From positions 17,758,202-17,822,201 of the forward strand of contig CM033738.1 in the NCBI GenBank assembly GCA_019671005.1: a stretch of DNA of 64,000 nt, written 5' to 3'. The position numbers were made by a program, and so were the translations under genes. Of this stretch, positions 1 through 9,864 are shown piece after piece. Numbering within the stretch: the stretch's first letter is position 1; every line of letters starts with the position of its first letter. The notes beneath the pieces were generated by a model. It did not search any database, was not told where the DNA came from, and was given only the letters and a program-made list of their open reading frames with translations. Source of the DNA: Hibiscus mutabilis (taxonomy: Eukaryota > Streptophyta > Magnoliopsida > Malvales > Malvaceae).

Positions 1-982
1 GAGTCAAGTTGTCTTCTAACATATTGTCCATCATTCAGTTACCTTTCCAACGCATCTTGAAACGCGTCAATCGAACATCAGGAACTCAAGATACGTCCAA
101 TTTACTGAAGACTGCGCATGCAGAAAACTGGATACGAGATTATTACGGGATTTTGTAAAACTCAGCCCGGAAGCTAACATATAAGGCTTTGGACGAATTA
201 AACTTAGCCCAATATATTTATTATCATTTAAATTGATGTTTTTAGGGTTTTATATACTTTAGGAACCAGCCCCCAGCCCTTATCAGCTTAGCACTTGCCT
301 TATCACCCTATTCCTTGCCACACAAGCAGAAGGAGTTTAAAGGCTGTTATTTTTTTATTATTTTTAATTAGATTAGGTTTTCCTTGTTTTAGTAGAAGTT
401 AAATTATTTTGTTTATCCTTCACCTATAAAAGGATGAAGCCTCCATCATTGTAGGACAGATTTTCTTTGATTTATGAAATATTTAGTGAGTTTGTTTTTG
501 CAAGTGCTGATTACTTGTGCCTTCGAAGTCTTCTTCAACATAAGTTCGACGAGTTCTTGTGAGGGAGATCATCTTCACACTCTTGCTTGCCTAGATAATC
601 GCATCTAGGAGGGTGGGTTAGAGCCGCTTGAGGTTGCTTGCTTAGATAATTGAGTCTAAGAGGGTGCCGAGGACAAAACAACATCAACAATTCGCAAGCC
701 ATCTTCCATAATTCCATAAACAAAACTGGAATTTTCAGATTTGTTTTACCTATCTTCTTCTTAATCTTTTTATTTATATTCTTATTTCTTATCATCTAAT
801 CCTTCATCTCGTCTTTCTTTCTTTAAATTTCCAGCCTTGAATCTGAAAAATTCAAGAAAATCCCTTCTCTTTTCTCTTGAATTTTCAGATCTGCCCAAAC
901 TTCCTTGATTGAGTCTAGAGCTCCTACTTCTTGCAACAACTTGATTGAAGGCTTCTAAATCCAAGATTGCGCTACTCTATCA
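1..982 (+). repeat. SL-group LTR, 3' part, cut by the window edge
   Basis: This matches the complete SL LTR at 1135-2328 from about its 199th base to its end, including the TATA box (CTATAAAAGG near 425) and the terminal GCGCTACTCTATCA. No primer-binding site follows; the next bases are gag sequence of another element (B2). It is therefore the 3' LTR of an SL element whose body lies before the window, or a solo LTR. The right-hand target duplication would be CGTCG (983-987), but its left partner is outside the window. Confidence 0.85.
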
Positions 983-1129
983 CGTCGAGGAAGACACTGA
1001 ATCTACTATGGCAAGGTTCATTTTGGGTCTAAATCAAGACATAGTCGACACCGTGGATTTGTAATACTATGTGGATTTAGAGAATTGGTTCACTTGATTA
1101 TGAAGGTGGAACAACAATTTAAATGTAAA
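983..1129 (+). pseudogene. CRM-like element B2: gag fragment between two SL insertions
   Basis: Translation gives a degenerate piece of capsid-type Gag (TESTMARFILGLNQDIV, then a stop, then MKVEQQFKCK). It aligns with the Gag of element B around 27770-27905 (REATMARFLAGLNPDIA and MKVEKQLKRK). The reading resumes at 5920 after the SL element at 1135-5914, so this is one older gag gene split by insertion. At least two in-frame stops make it non-functional. Confidence 0.8.
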
Positions 1130-1134
1130 AGTAC

Positions 1135-2328
1135 TGATACATGCATGAGCGCGGTCAAATTACTAATATTGGACAAGAAGCTGAATTTGTTCAATGCAAA
1201 CAATAAAAGCCAAAACAGTGCATGCATAGGAGGTCAAAAACGATGCATCTTGGACAAGAAATTGAATCTGTTTGTAAAGTCGGAAAGTCAGCCAACTTGC
1301 AACGAGTTTTTGGATGGGATCCGGGCATTTCTGAGTCAAGTTGTCTTCTAACAAATTGTCCGCCATTCAGTTATCTTTCAAACACATCTTGAAACGCATC
1401 AATCGGACATCAGGAACTCAAGATACGTTCAATTTACTGAAGACTGCGCATGCAGAAAACTGGATACGGGATTTTGAAAAATTCAGCCCAAAAGCTAACA
1501 TATAAGGCTTTGGACGAATTAAACTTAGCCCAATATATTTATTATCATTTAAATTGATGTTTTTAGGGTTTTATATACTTTTTAGGAACCAGCCACCCAG
1601 CCCTTATCAGCTTATGACCCTATTCCTTGCCACACAAGCACAAGGAGTTTAAAGGCTGTTATTTTTTTATTATTTTTAATTGGATTAGGTTTTCCTTGTT
1701 TTAGTAAAAGTTAAATTACTTTGTCTATCCTTCACCTATAAAAGGATGGAGCCTCCATCATTGTAATATAGATTTTCTTTGATTTATGAAATATTTAGTG
1801 AGTTTGTTTTTGCAAGTGCTGATTACTTGTGCCTTCGAAGTCTTCTTCAACATAAGTTCGACGAGTTCTTGTGAGGGAGATCATCTTCACACTGTTGCTT
1901 GCCTAGATAATCGCGTCTAGGAGGGTGGGTTAGAGCCGCTTGAGGTTGCTTGCTTAGATAATTGAGTATATGAGGGTGCCGAGGAAAAAACAACATCAAC
2001 AATTCGCAAGCCATCTTCATCTTCAACCTTCACACCATCTTCCATAATTCCATAAACAAAGCTGGAAATTTCAAATTTGTTTTACCTATCTTCTTCTTAA
2101 TATTTTCTCATCTTTTTATTTATATTCTTATTTCTTATCATCTAATCCTTCATCTTGTCTTTCTTTCTTTAAATTTCCAGCCTTGAATCTAAAAAATTAA
2201 AGAAAATCCCTTCTCTTTTCTCTTGAATTTTCAGATCTGCCCAAACTCCCTTGATTGAGTCTACAGCTCCTAGTTCTTGCAACAACTTGATTGAAGGCTT
2301 CCAAATCCAAGATTGCGCTACTCTATCA
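1135..2328 (+). repeat. 5' LTR of the SL-gag element
   Basis: It starts TGATACATGCATGAG and ends GCGCTACTCTATCA, directly followed by the primer-binding site. A 5' segment (about 1173-1272) holds two diverged copies of a TTGGACAAGAA(G/A) motif. The 3' half contains the TATA box and a pyrimidine-rich stretch. I see no independent gene; a minus-strand frame of about 60 codons that recurs in every LTR copy is not convincing. Confidence 0.9.
1736..1745 (+). promoter_or_regulatory. TATA box of the SL LTR
   Basis: CTATAAAAGG lies mid-LTR and is conserved in the other A-type SL LTRs (13991, 43301, 51344, 54961, 58591, 62215). It is the expected Pol II promoter of the element; U3/R would end downstream of it. 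Position and consensus are seen, promoter activity is inferred. Confidence 0.7.
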
Positions 2329-2330
2329 TT

Positions 2331-2340
2331 TGGTATCAGA
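2331..2340 (+). other. Primer-binding site (initiator tRNA-Met type)
   Basis: TGGTATCAGA, two bases after the LTR end, is complementary to the 3' end of plant initiator tRNA-Met, the usual primer of plant Ty3 elements. Pairing stops after 10 nt (TTTGGG follows instead of GCCAGG), so the site is short. The same 10 nt occur in all SL elements here. Confidence 0.85.
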
Positions 2341-3156
2341 TTTGGGACGATTCTTAGCAAGAATTTTGGCGTTTTTCGGTGAAAAATTAGAAAATTAGGG
2401 AAAAATTCGTCAAAATCAAATGAGATAATTTTGAGCTGAAAATTTCCAGATCAGATCTATACCATTGGAGGAATCACCACACAAAATTTCAGAATTGTTT
2501 GACATCGGGAACACCTCGAACAAAGTGGATCAAAGTTTCAGTAAAATTAGGGTTTTCCCCTACTTTAACCCTATTTTCATTATTTTTTCTTCATTTTTTG
2601 TTATTTTCAGTTTATTTACATTGTAAAAAGAAAAGAAACAAAAGTGAAGAAAAGTGAGAAAGCTCATACCTAGCCACCAACCACCATCAAGAATCATCAA
2701 GACCAACATCATCAACCACCGCAAGCATCACATTGAAGTGGACTCAGCATTGGATTTCTTCCTTCCAGTTGTTTCCGGGTTTTGGAGTTATCATCTTTCT
2801 AGACTAAATTTTTCTACTCTTAGTTTTTTAAGTTCCTTTGTTTTGCTTTTTCTTTCTTCTATTACGCCATTAACACCTTCTCTTTTCTGGTGTGAGTAGG
2901 ACAACAAAGTTGCATTACAATCCTTTTTTCTTGCAACTATATTCAATTGGTGTCAACCCTTTTCATTGGACTCCTAGTACAATTAGGACTCATTGTTATG
3001 ATTAAATTCCGATTGTAACTTGTTGACTTGTGGCAGGAATGTCTTTAAAGAGCACGAGATCGGTTTACTTGCCTAGCTAAATATTTGTTCTTGTAGTGTT
3101 TAGTGAGATTTCTAGTTTTCTTTTGCTTTTTACCTTTTAAATCTGAGTGTTTCAAG
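2341..3156 (+). other. Untranslated leader of SL-gag with a conserved hairpin and possible intron
   Basis: About 0.8 kb separates the PBS from the likely gag start and I see no gene in it. It holds an A-rich purine tract (2625-2660), a CA/CAT-rich stretch (2665-2745), a perfect 7-bp inverted repeat AGTTGCA...TGCAACT (2908-2938), a GTGAGT donor-like site (2892-2897) and a pyrimidine-rich acceptor-like site ending in AG (3155-3156) just before ATG. The same order occurs in each SL-gag copy. Confidence 0.6.
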
Positions 3157-4581
3157 ATGTCAGAAATGAGTAAAGACGAAGAACCACATGAGGTGAATCT
3201 TCAAGAAGTTTCGGATACTCTCAATAAACTTGAACGGACTGTAACCTCATTGGCAGCCAAGCTTGAGCACACTGATACAGTCGTGACCACAATCACTCAA
3301 ACCATTGGGAGATTAGAAACCACTGTTATCGCAAGCGATACTGAGGAGCCTAAGCGTCCAAATCTTGTTCCCATTCAGAATAGACGCCAAAACCCCTTAC
3401 ATAGGCACAATCATCGCATAGAACCGAGACAAGCAACAAACACCATAGCCAAACCAAAAATCACTGTACCACCTTTTCAAGGAAGGTATGACCCTGATGC
3501 TTATTGTGACTGGGAAAATCGAGTTGATCTTCTATTCGAGTATTATCAACGCCCCAAAGAGGATCAAGTTCCACTGTTGACTCTCGAATTCACTGAATAC
3601 TCATCCATTTGGTGGTCCCAATTGGTTCACAATCGGCGTCTCAATGGAGAAGCCAAGATAACCTCATGGGGAGAACTTAAAAAAGGCATGCCAGAACGAT
3701 TCGTTCCCCCATTATATCAACAGGAGATCAAACAAAAGTTACAAAGGATCCAACAAGGCTACAGAACCGTTGATGAGTATCTCAAAGAGATGGAATCATT
3801 GATGCAAAGAGCCGACATACAAAAGGATGAAGAGGATACAATGACTAGGTTTGTTATCGGACTCAATGACAACATTCTTGAGGTACTTGAACTCAAAACC
3901 TACTATACCCTTCAAGAGGCATTCCAATTCGCCATGACAATCGAAAAGCGCATCAAAGATCGACAAAGATATCGACAGAAGAATTATCACTATGACAGAG
4001 GTACCACTCAACCTTTATCTCATTCTAATTCTTCTAAACCTTTGTTCGACTCAAGTAGACCAAAGCAGAAAATTGAAACATCCAAGTCACTGGACAAAAC
4101 CAAGACAAAAATCCCCATGTTGACGGAAAACACACAAACACTCAAACAAGAGGATAGCAATAATGAACACATTAGACAAGATGACAATGCTTCTAATCCC
4201 TCATGTGAAGTAGTAGGTCCACTTGCTATACTCTCATCACCTCCCCACAAAGAAAGTAAGTGTAATTCTAACCCTTCATTTGATTCTTGTCCTATCATTC
4301 CGTTAGAAACACTTTCTCCTCTACAGAAATTGTACATTGATGATAATTTTTGTGAGAGGGATATGGAATGTGAGATACAAAAGATTGAGAGTAAAGAGGC
4401 CGAGAGTGAAAAAAGTCAAATTAACGGCCCAAATTTGGTGAGTGAAAATACATATGAGGTAAAAGCCACACAAAGCCCAAAAGAAAAATACAAGAAAAAG
4501 AACACGATGAGTGATTTTGTTTTGACTAATCCTTACAAATGTTCGAGTAGTGCTGTCTTATTTTTTTCAGGATTTTGTTGA
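3157..4581 (+). CDS. Gag-like protein of SL-gag element (longest intact copy)
   Basis: This is a retrotransposon Gag, the structural protein expected to assemble virus-like particles around element RNA. The chosen start (MSEMSKDEEP) matches the start in the 60044 and 63670 copies; an upstream in-frame ATG at 3103 is not conserved. Residues about 10-60 look coiled-coil-like (NKLERTVTSLAAKLEHTD). A Retrotrans_gag-type capsid domain follows from about residue 100 (ITVPPFQGRYDP, then CDWENRVDLLFEYYQ, ERFVPPLYQQEIKQKLQRI, VDEYLKEMESLMQRADI, MTRFVIGLN). A basic segment (KRIKDRQRYRQKNYHYDRG) and a long Ser/Glu/Lys-rich tail end the protein. There is no CCHC knuckle. The frame ends early at a run of T (about 4560-4567) where related copies read on (FQDFVEPLRGAQLDHST) to the 3' LTR, so the C-terminus here is truncated by about 40 residues. 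Confidence 0.8.
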   Translation: MSEMSKDEEPHEVNLQEVSDTLNKLERTVTSLAAKLEHTDTVVTTITQTIGRLETTVIASDTEEPKRPNLVPIQNRRQNPLHRHNHRIEPRQATNTIAKPKITVPPFQGRYDPDAYCDWENRVDLLFEYYQRPKEDQVPLLTLEFTEYSSIWWSQLVHNRRLNGEAKITSWGELKKGMPERFVPPLYQQEIKQKLQRIQQGYRTVDEYLKEMESLMQRADIQKDEEDTMTRFVIGLNDNILEVLELKTYYTLQEAFQFAMTIEKRIKDRQRYRQKNYHYDRGTTQPLSHSNSSKPLFDSSRPKQKIETSKSLDKTKTKIPMLTENTQTLKQEDSNNEHIRQDDNASNPSCEVVGPLAILSSPPHKESKCNSNPSFDSCPIIPLETLSPLQKLYIDDNFCERDMECEIQKIESKEAESEKSQINGPNLVSENTYEVKATQSPKEKYKKKNTMSDFVLTNPYKCSSSAVLFFSGFC

Positions 4582-4694
4582 ACCATTGAGAGGAGCTCCA
4601 ATTAGATCACTCCACTTACAACAAAGAAGCCTTTTCAATTGAAGTTGATGATTGTTCTCTCATTGCCGATTTAAATTCGAGGACGAATCCTTTT

Positions 4695-4708
4695 GAGGAG
4701 TGGGGGAA
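4695..4708 (+). other. Polypurine tract of SL-gag
   Basis: GAGGAGTGGGGGAA immediately precedes the 3' LTR, where plus-strand DNA synthesis would be primed. It lies in a conserved stretch whose translation is DLxSRTNPFEEWGNDT in the related SL-pr copies. Confidence 0.85.
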
Positions 4709-5914
4709 TAATACATGCATGAGTGGGGTCAAATTACTAATATTGGACAAGAAGCTGAATTTATTTGATGCAAACAGTAAAAGCCAAAATAGTGCACGCA
4801 TAGGAGGTCAAAAACGATGCATCTTGGACAAGAAATTGAATCTGTTTGTAAAGTATGGAAAGTCAGCCAACTTGCGACGAGTTTTTGGATTGGATCCGGG
4901 CATTTCTGAGTCAAGTTCTCTTCTAACAAATTGTCCGCCATTCAGTTAACTTTCCAACGCATCTTGAAACGCATCAATCAGACATCAGGAACTTAAGATA
5001 CGTCCAATTTACTGAAGACTGCGCGTGCAGAAAACTGGATACGGGATTTTGAAAAATTCAGCCCAAAAGCCAACATATAAGGCTTTCGACGAATTAAACT
5101 TAGCCCAATATATTTATTATCATTTAAATTGATGTTTTTAGGGTTTTATATACTTTTTAGGAACCAGCCACCCAGCCCTTATCAGCTTATCACTTGCCTT
5201 ATCACCTTATTCCTTGCCACACAAGCACAAGGAGTTTAAAGGCTGTTATTTTTTTATTATTTTTAATTGGATTAGGTTTTCCTTGCTTTAGTAAAAGTTA
5301 AATTACTTTGTCTATCCTTCACCTATAAAAGGATGAAGCCTCCATCATTGTAAAATAGATTTTCTTTGATTTATGAAATATTTAGTGAGTTTGTTTTTGC
5401 AAGTGCTGATTACTCGTGCCTTCGAAGTCTTGTTCAACATAAGTTCAACGAGTTCTTGTGAGGGAGATCATCTTCATACTCTTGCTTGCCTAGATAATAG
5501 CGTCTAGGAGGGTGGGTTAGAGCCGCTTGAGGTTGCTTGCTTAGATAATTGAGTCTAAGAGGGTGCCGAGGACAAAACAACATCAACAATTCGCAAGCCA
5601 TCTTATCTTCAACCTTCACACCATCTTGTATAATTCCATAAACAAAGCTGGAAATTTCAGATTTGTTTTACCTATCTTCTTCTTAATCTTTTCTCATCTT
5701 TTTATTTATATTCTTATTTCTTATCATCTAATCCTTCATTTTGTCTTTCTTTCTTTAAATTTCCAGCCTAGAATCTGAAAAATTCAAGAAAATTCCTTCT
5801 CTTTTCTCTTGAATTTTCAGATCTACCCAAACTTCCTTGATTGAGTCTAGAGCTCCTAGTTCTTGCAACAACTTGATTGAAGGCTTCCAAATCCAAGATT
5901 GCGCTACTCTATCA
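4709..5914 (+). repeat. 3' LTR of the SL-gag element
   Basis: It is a close copy of 1135-2328, ending in GCGCTACTCTATCA and followed by the target duplication GGTAC. The start is TAATACATG rather than TGATACATG. Its TATA box lies near 5323-5332. Point differences and small indels relative to the 5' LTR show that the insertion is not recent. Confidence 0.9.
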
Positions 5915-5919
5915 GGTAC

Positions 5920-6300
5920 GTCACGAAACAACACATCTACTTCTAAATGGAGTCAGAACTCTAAATGGGGACAGATTGCTCCAAAACGCCATACAAACCA
6001 AATCAATTCAAGGAAAATGTTGGGACTTTAAAAACCAACAAGAATGTTGATAAGAACAAAGGAAAGCCACAAGCTACACCAAATCAATCCAGGAATATTC
6101 AATGCTTCAAATGTCTTGGAAGGGGACATGTAGCTAGTCAGTGCCCAAATATAGGCACACTATGGTGATTCGAGGAAGTGGCGAGATTGAATCCGAATCA
6201 GAAAAAGAAGAAGTTGATGCCATAAGTAAAGATGATGAAGACCTAGACCCTCCCGCTGAAGGAGAAGTGCTCGTTGTGAAGAGAAGTCTAAATACATAAA
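5920..6300 (+). pseudogene. CRM-like element B2: end of gag with CCHC zinc knuckle
   Basis: This continues the fragment at 983-1129. After a Thr/Ser/Lys-rich linker (TSTSKWSQNSKWGQ) comes NIQCFKCLGRGHVASQCPN, a C-X2-C-X4-H-X4-C nucleic-acid-binding knuckle like that of element B near 28082-28125. It is followed by acidic sequence (ESEKEEVDAISKDDED) and LPPAEGEVLVVKRSLN in shifted frames. Frameshifts near 6030 and 6165 make it a pseudogene. Confidence 0.8.
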
Positions 6301-6720
6301 TGGTGCAAGGCGGTCAGCAACGAGAGAATATCTTTCATACACGCTACCATATCAATGGGAAGGTATGTTTTGTGATTATCAATGCAGGAAGTTGTACTAA
6401 TGTTGCTAGCACTTTAATGGTGGACAGACTTGGATTGGTGACAACAAAACACCCACACTCGTATAAGCTTCAATGGCTTAATGATGGTGGGGAATTGAAG
6501 GTGACCAAGCAGGTACTCGTACCATTTTCCATCAGTAGATAAAGGAAGTTGTACCCATGCACACGAGCCACTTACTTTTGGGGAGGCCTTGGCAGTTCGA
6601 TCGAAGAGTGAATCATCACAGATATAGCAAACCGATACTCATTCACTTTTGAAGGAAGAAAGCACACGCTAACCCCTTTATCACCGCATCAAGTACACGA
6701 TGATCAATTGCATTTGCAAA
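6300..6720 (+). pseudogene. CRM-like element B2: inactivated aspartic protease
   Basis: The frame 6300-6542 encodes a retropepsin-type domain (RENIFHTRYHINGKVCFVI, then INAGSCTNVAS, then LQWLNDGGELKVTKQ). The paralogue in element B reads IIDGGSCTN at the active site; here Asp is replaced by Asn (INAGS), so catalysis is unlikely. The conserved downstream part (HTSHLLLGRPWQFDRRV) continues in another frame from about 6550, followed by degenerate Lys/Glu-rich linker sequence. Confidence 0.75.
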
Positions 6721-7110
6721 AGAGTTTCCAAGGATTAAAAGAAAAAGAAAAAGAAACAGAAAATGAGAGAAAAATGAGCGAGAGAATGAGAGAAAATAGT
6801 AAGTATTAGTAAAAGCGGGGAGGGAAATAGTGAAATTAAAAGCGGGGGAGAGTAGCTTAAAATGAGCGTGTATGCAACGGGTAGTGAAATTAGAAAATGT
6901 GTTTTGGCGTGACAAACAATTCTGTGCTTTTGTACAAGGAGAATTTTTTGAACTCTAACGAACTCGATGCAACATTGCCTTCTTCTATTGTTTCTCTTTT
7001 GTAGGATTTTGAAGATGTTTTACCCGACGAGATTCCATGAGGTTTACCACCTATTCGTGGCATAGAACATCAAATTGATTTTGTGCCTGGTGCTACATTA
7101 TAATGCGATC
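6720..7110 (+). pseudogene. CRM-like element B2: linker and first part of reverse transcriptase
   Basis: From 6720 to 6900 the sequence is a purine-rich linker (KEKEKETENERKMSER-like) typical of the protease-RT spacer. From about 6925 the RT N-terminus is recognisable: LPSSIVSLL, stop, DFEDVLPDEIP, stop, GLPPIRGIEHQIDFVPGAT. The equivalent in element B is 28930-29030. The element is cut before the RT fingers, palm and YxDD motif; sequence after about 7110 does not match pol. Confidence 0.75.
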
Positions 7111-7503
7111 TCGTCTTGGAATTTACCAAGATGCTTGACTTACCCGATCGTACATGAAGTAACTTTGTGTTGTAAGACTTGCAACAGTTTTGGATGGTTT
7201 AAATGGTGATGGTGCGTAACGACATAGAAAGTGATGAGAATAAAGATTATGGAATTTCGGAAGGTTAATGTGTTTGATAGTGGTGGTAGAATTGGATGAT
7301 GGAAGATGGAAAGTAGTTTAGGACTTGAGAATTGAACCAACACTAAAAAGTGTGACCCGAACCCTATAACAGTCTCTAAACAAAATAAGGATCTTAACCC
7401 ACTAGTTAAGTAGAACTAGGAACCAAAGATATCAAAGGTTTTGATTCAACAAGCATAACTTGAAGGATAGATAAAGTTCTCAAAGGAACGAAAGAGATAA
7501 AAT
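7111..7503 (-). other. Gene-free stretch, possibly an old LTR fragment
   Basis: I see no coding signal. The end (7430-7503, with CTTGAAGGATAGATAAAGTT) resembles the sequence before T1 at 20060-20125 (CTTGATAAGTCGATAAAGTT), which I read as the LTR of element H in minus orientation. The same G/A-rich GATGATGG composition appears in both. It may be an eroded H-type LTR; the match is loose. Confidence 0.35.
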
Positions 7504-7650
7504 GATAGAGTAGCGCAATCTTGGATTTGGAAGCCTTCAATCAAGTTGTAGCAAGAACTAGGAGCTCTAGACTCAAACAAGAAAAGTATGGGCAGATCTG
7601 AAAACTCAAGAGAAAAGAGAAGGGCTTTTCTTGAAAATTTCAGATTCGAG
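7504..7650 (-). repeat. SL-type LTR fragment (3' end), minus strand, target of S
   Basis: TGATAGAGTAGCGCAATC is the reverse complement of the SL LTR end. The match continues for 147 bp to CAGATTCGAG and then switches at TGATACGG, the terminus of element S. S therefore appears to have inserted in an SL LTR. The rest of that LTR is not found on the far side of S, which ends in a recombination junction near 13770. Confidence 0.75.
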
Positions 7651-8656
7651 TGATACGGAAGCCAGGATCACAATTAATCTAGCAAACTCACTAATATGAT
7701 CCGAGAAAACCCCAAACTCCAAGTTCAGCAAACCAATAATAAAGCATGATCTTGATGTAGAAAACGAGATAGGATGAATTTGATGGTGGCGGTGTTGGAT
7801 AGATTTGTCCTTGGCACCCTCCTAATCGCAATTGAATAGGCAAACACCTACAAACGGCACGAATATCTCCGATGAATGGATGATGACAAGATAGTTGTTG
7901 TAGGATATTTTGTCCTCGACACCCTCTTAGACGCGATTATCTAAGCAAGCAACCCTCAAGAGGCTCTAACCCACCCTCCTAGACGCAATTACCTAGGCAA
8001 GCAAGAGTGTGAAGATGATCTCCATTACAAGAACTTGACGAACTTACGTTGAAGAAGACTTCTAATACAAAAAATAACAAGGCAAATCTATCTACCTTGA
8101 AAATAAAATGGCCCATGGCCAAAGGTTTTTGCAACTCATAAATTCATGATGTTGTTGTTATTAGTGAAGCAAATATGCCTTTAAATAGGCTATAAATGAA
8201 GAGTTCAACTTAAATTAGGAAAAGTAAAGATAACAATAAAATAAATAAACATATGTTATCTAACCTAAGAACTAATAAATAAATAACAAATATAATCCTA
8301 AATCATCTAAATATCTTCATAAAGAATCCTAGATTAAATTTAAGTACAAATAATCAATAAAATTATTGAAAATTCGTAATAAATAATATTTCCCGTGATA
8401 AAACCGTATAGAGATTTCTCTCACACAGTCTTCACTAAAATGGACATAACTTGAGTTCCCGATGTCGGATTGATGCGTTTCAAGATGCGTTGAAAAGCTA
8501 AGAGACAGACGAATATGTTTGAAGAAGATATGTAGACTCAGAAGTGCCCGGATCCCATCCGAAAATTTGATGTAAGTATGCTGAAATTCCAGACTTATAA
8601 ATCAGCTTCAACTCTTTGGCTACAATGCATCATTTTAGCCCCCCATACATGTATCA
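7651..8656 (-). repeat. 3' LTR of element S
   Basis: On the minus strand it starts TGATACATGTATGGGG (at 8656) and ends TTCCGTATCA (at 7651). Compared with the other S LTR it lacks about 37 bp between two GATC copies near 7667, consistent with slippage deletion. The reverse complement carries a TATA-like CTATTTAAAGG (around 8193-8203). A core block (8440-8560) is alignable with SL LTRs (aacttgag, gatgcgtttcaagatgcgtt), so S and SL LTRs are distant relatives. Confidence 0.75.
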
Positions 8657-8670
8657 TTCTCCCCCTGTTG
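8657..8670 (-). other. Polypurine tract of element S
   Basis: On the minus strand CAACAGGGGGAGAA directly precedes the LTR start TGATACATG. Upstream lies GATTCGGGACGAATCG, similar to GATTCGAGGACGAATCC before the SL polypurine tract. Confidence 0.7.
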
Positions 8671-8695
8671 AAAACGATTCGTCCCGAATCTTAAG

Positions 8696-9864
8696 TGATA
8701 GAGTAGCGCAATCTTGGATTTGGAAGCCTTCAATCAAGTTGTAGCAAGAACTAGGAGCTCTAGACTCAATCAAGAAAGTATGGGCAAATCTGAAAATTCA
8801 AGAGAAAATAGAAGGGCTTTTCTTGAAAATTTCAGATTCGAGGCTGGAAAATTAAAGAAAGAAAGACAAGATGAAGGATTAGATGATAAGAAATAAGAAT
8901 ATAAATAAAAAGATGAAAAAAGATTAAGAAGAAGATAGGTAAAACAAATCTGGAAATTCCAGCTTTGTTTATGGAATTATGGAAGATGGTGTGAAGGTTG
9001 AAGATGAAGATGGCTTGCGAATTGTTGATTTTGTTTTGTCCTCGGCACCCTCTTAGACGCAATTATCTAAGCAAGCAACCTCAAGCGGCTCTAACCCACC
9101 CTCCTAGATGCAATTACCTAGGCAAGCAAGAGTGTGAAGATGATCTCCCTCACAAGAACTCGATGATCTTATGTTGAAGATGGCTTCTAGACAAGTTTAT
9201 AGAACACTTGCGCAAACTCAAAGAATACTACAATCTCCAAAGAGAACTTTTTATTAATCAATAAGATCTGAATTACAATGTGGGTGAAGCCTCCTTTATA
9301 TAGGCCATGGAGAAGTTATAATCCTACTAAACTTAGGAATTAAATACAATAAATAAATGCTAAAATCTAATCTCCTAATTAGATAAGTAACTTCTAATAA
9401 TAAATAAATGCTAAAAATAAAATCCTAGTCAAATAAATCTGATCCTAATAGATATTGCAGAATCCTATATTGATTTAAATTATAAATAATCAAATAAAAT
9501 CTTGAAAATTCGTAATTATCCAAAAATCCCGTATAGGAATTTCTGCATGCGTTGTCTTCGCTAAAATAGACGTATCTTGAGATCCAGATGTCCGATTGAG
9601 GCTTTTGAAGATGCGTTGGAAAACTAATTTGCAGTCGGACAAGTTTTAAGAAGAGATGTTGACCCATAAATGCCTGGATCCCATCCAAAAATTCGTCGCA
9701 AGTTAGCTGACTTTCTAGACTTCACAAACAGATTCAGTTTCTTGTCCAAGATGCATCGTTTTTGACCTCCTATGTGTGCATTGTTTTGGCCATTATTGTT
9801 TGCATCGAACAAATTCAGCTTCTTGTCCAATATGAGTAATTTAACCCCGCTCATGCATGTATCA
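8696..9864 (-). repeat. 3' LTR of minus-strand SL-pr element (mosaic LTR)
   Basis: The minus-strand start (TGATACATGCATGAGCGGGG) and end (GCGCTACTCTATCA) match the SL-gag LTR. The middle (about 9230-9620) instead matches the SL-zn LTR at 33790-34200, including the TATA context GGCCTATATAAAGGAGGC (around 9290-9307). The LTR is thus a mosaic of two SL lineages. Length is 1169 bp. Confidence 0.85.

Larger units (their letters stand above)
1135..5914 (+). mobile_element. Complete SL-gag non-autonomous LTR retrotransposon (TR-GAG-like)
   Basis: It has two LTRs of about 1.2 kb, a primer-binding site, a leader, one gag-type reading frame and a polypurine tract. There is no zinc knuckle, protease, reverse transcriptase, RNase H or integrase. 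The flanks are AGTAC (1130-1134) and GGTAC (5915-5919), a 5-bp target duplication with one mismatch. Flanking gag codons of B2 join across the insertion. The first base pair of the 3' LTR is mutated (TA instead of TG). Non-autonomous elements carrying only Gag are known in plants as TR-GAG elements; membership of that class is inferred from structure. Confidence 0.9.

Noticed and set aside
782..964. A minus-strand frame of about 60 codons (LEAFNQVVARTRSSRLNQ...) that recurs in almost every SL LTR
   Set aside because: It is simply the reverse complement of the conserved LTR end, has no upstream leader or domain, and recurs only because the LTR recurs.
2331..2340. tRNA gene suggested by the tRNA-Met-complementary sequence after each LTR
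   Set aside because: Only 10-12 nt match and no cloverleaf arms or A/B boxes follow; it is a primer-binding site.
3103..3156. Upstream in-frame ATG of the gag frame at 3103
   Set aside because: The 18 extra codons (hydrophobic, Phe-rich) are interrupted or absent in the 60044 and 63670 copies, which start at the equivalent of 3157; the segment also looks like a pyrimidine-rich splice-acceptor region.
4156..4337. Minus-strand frames opposite gag (for example Ser/Leu-rich 4020-4337 and its copies in the array)
   Set aside because: They lie antisense to a well-supported Gag domain, show no known domain and exist only where the gag strand is conserved.
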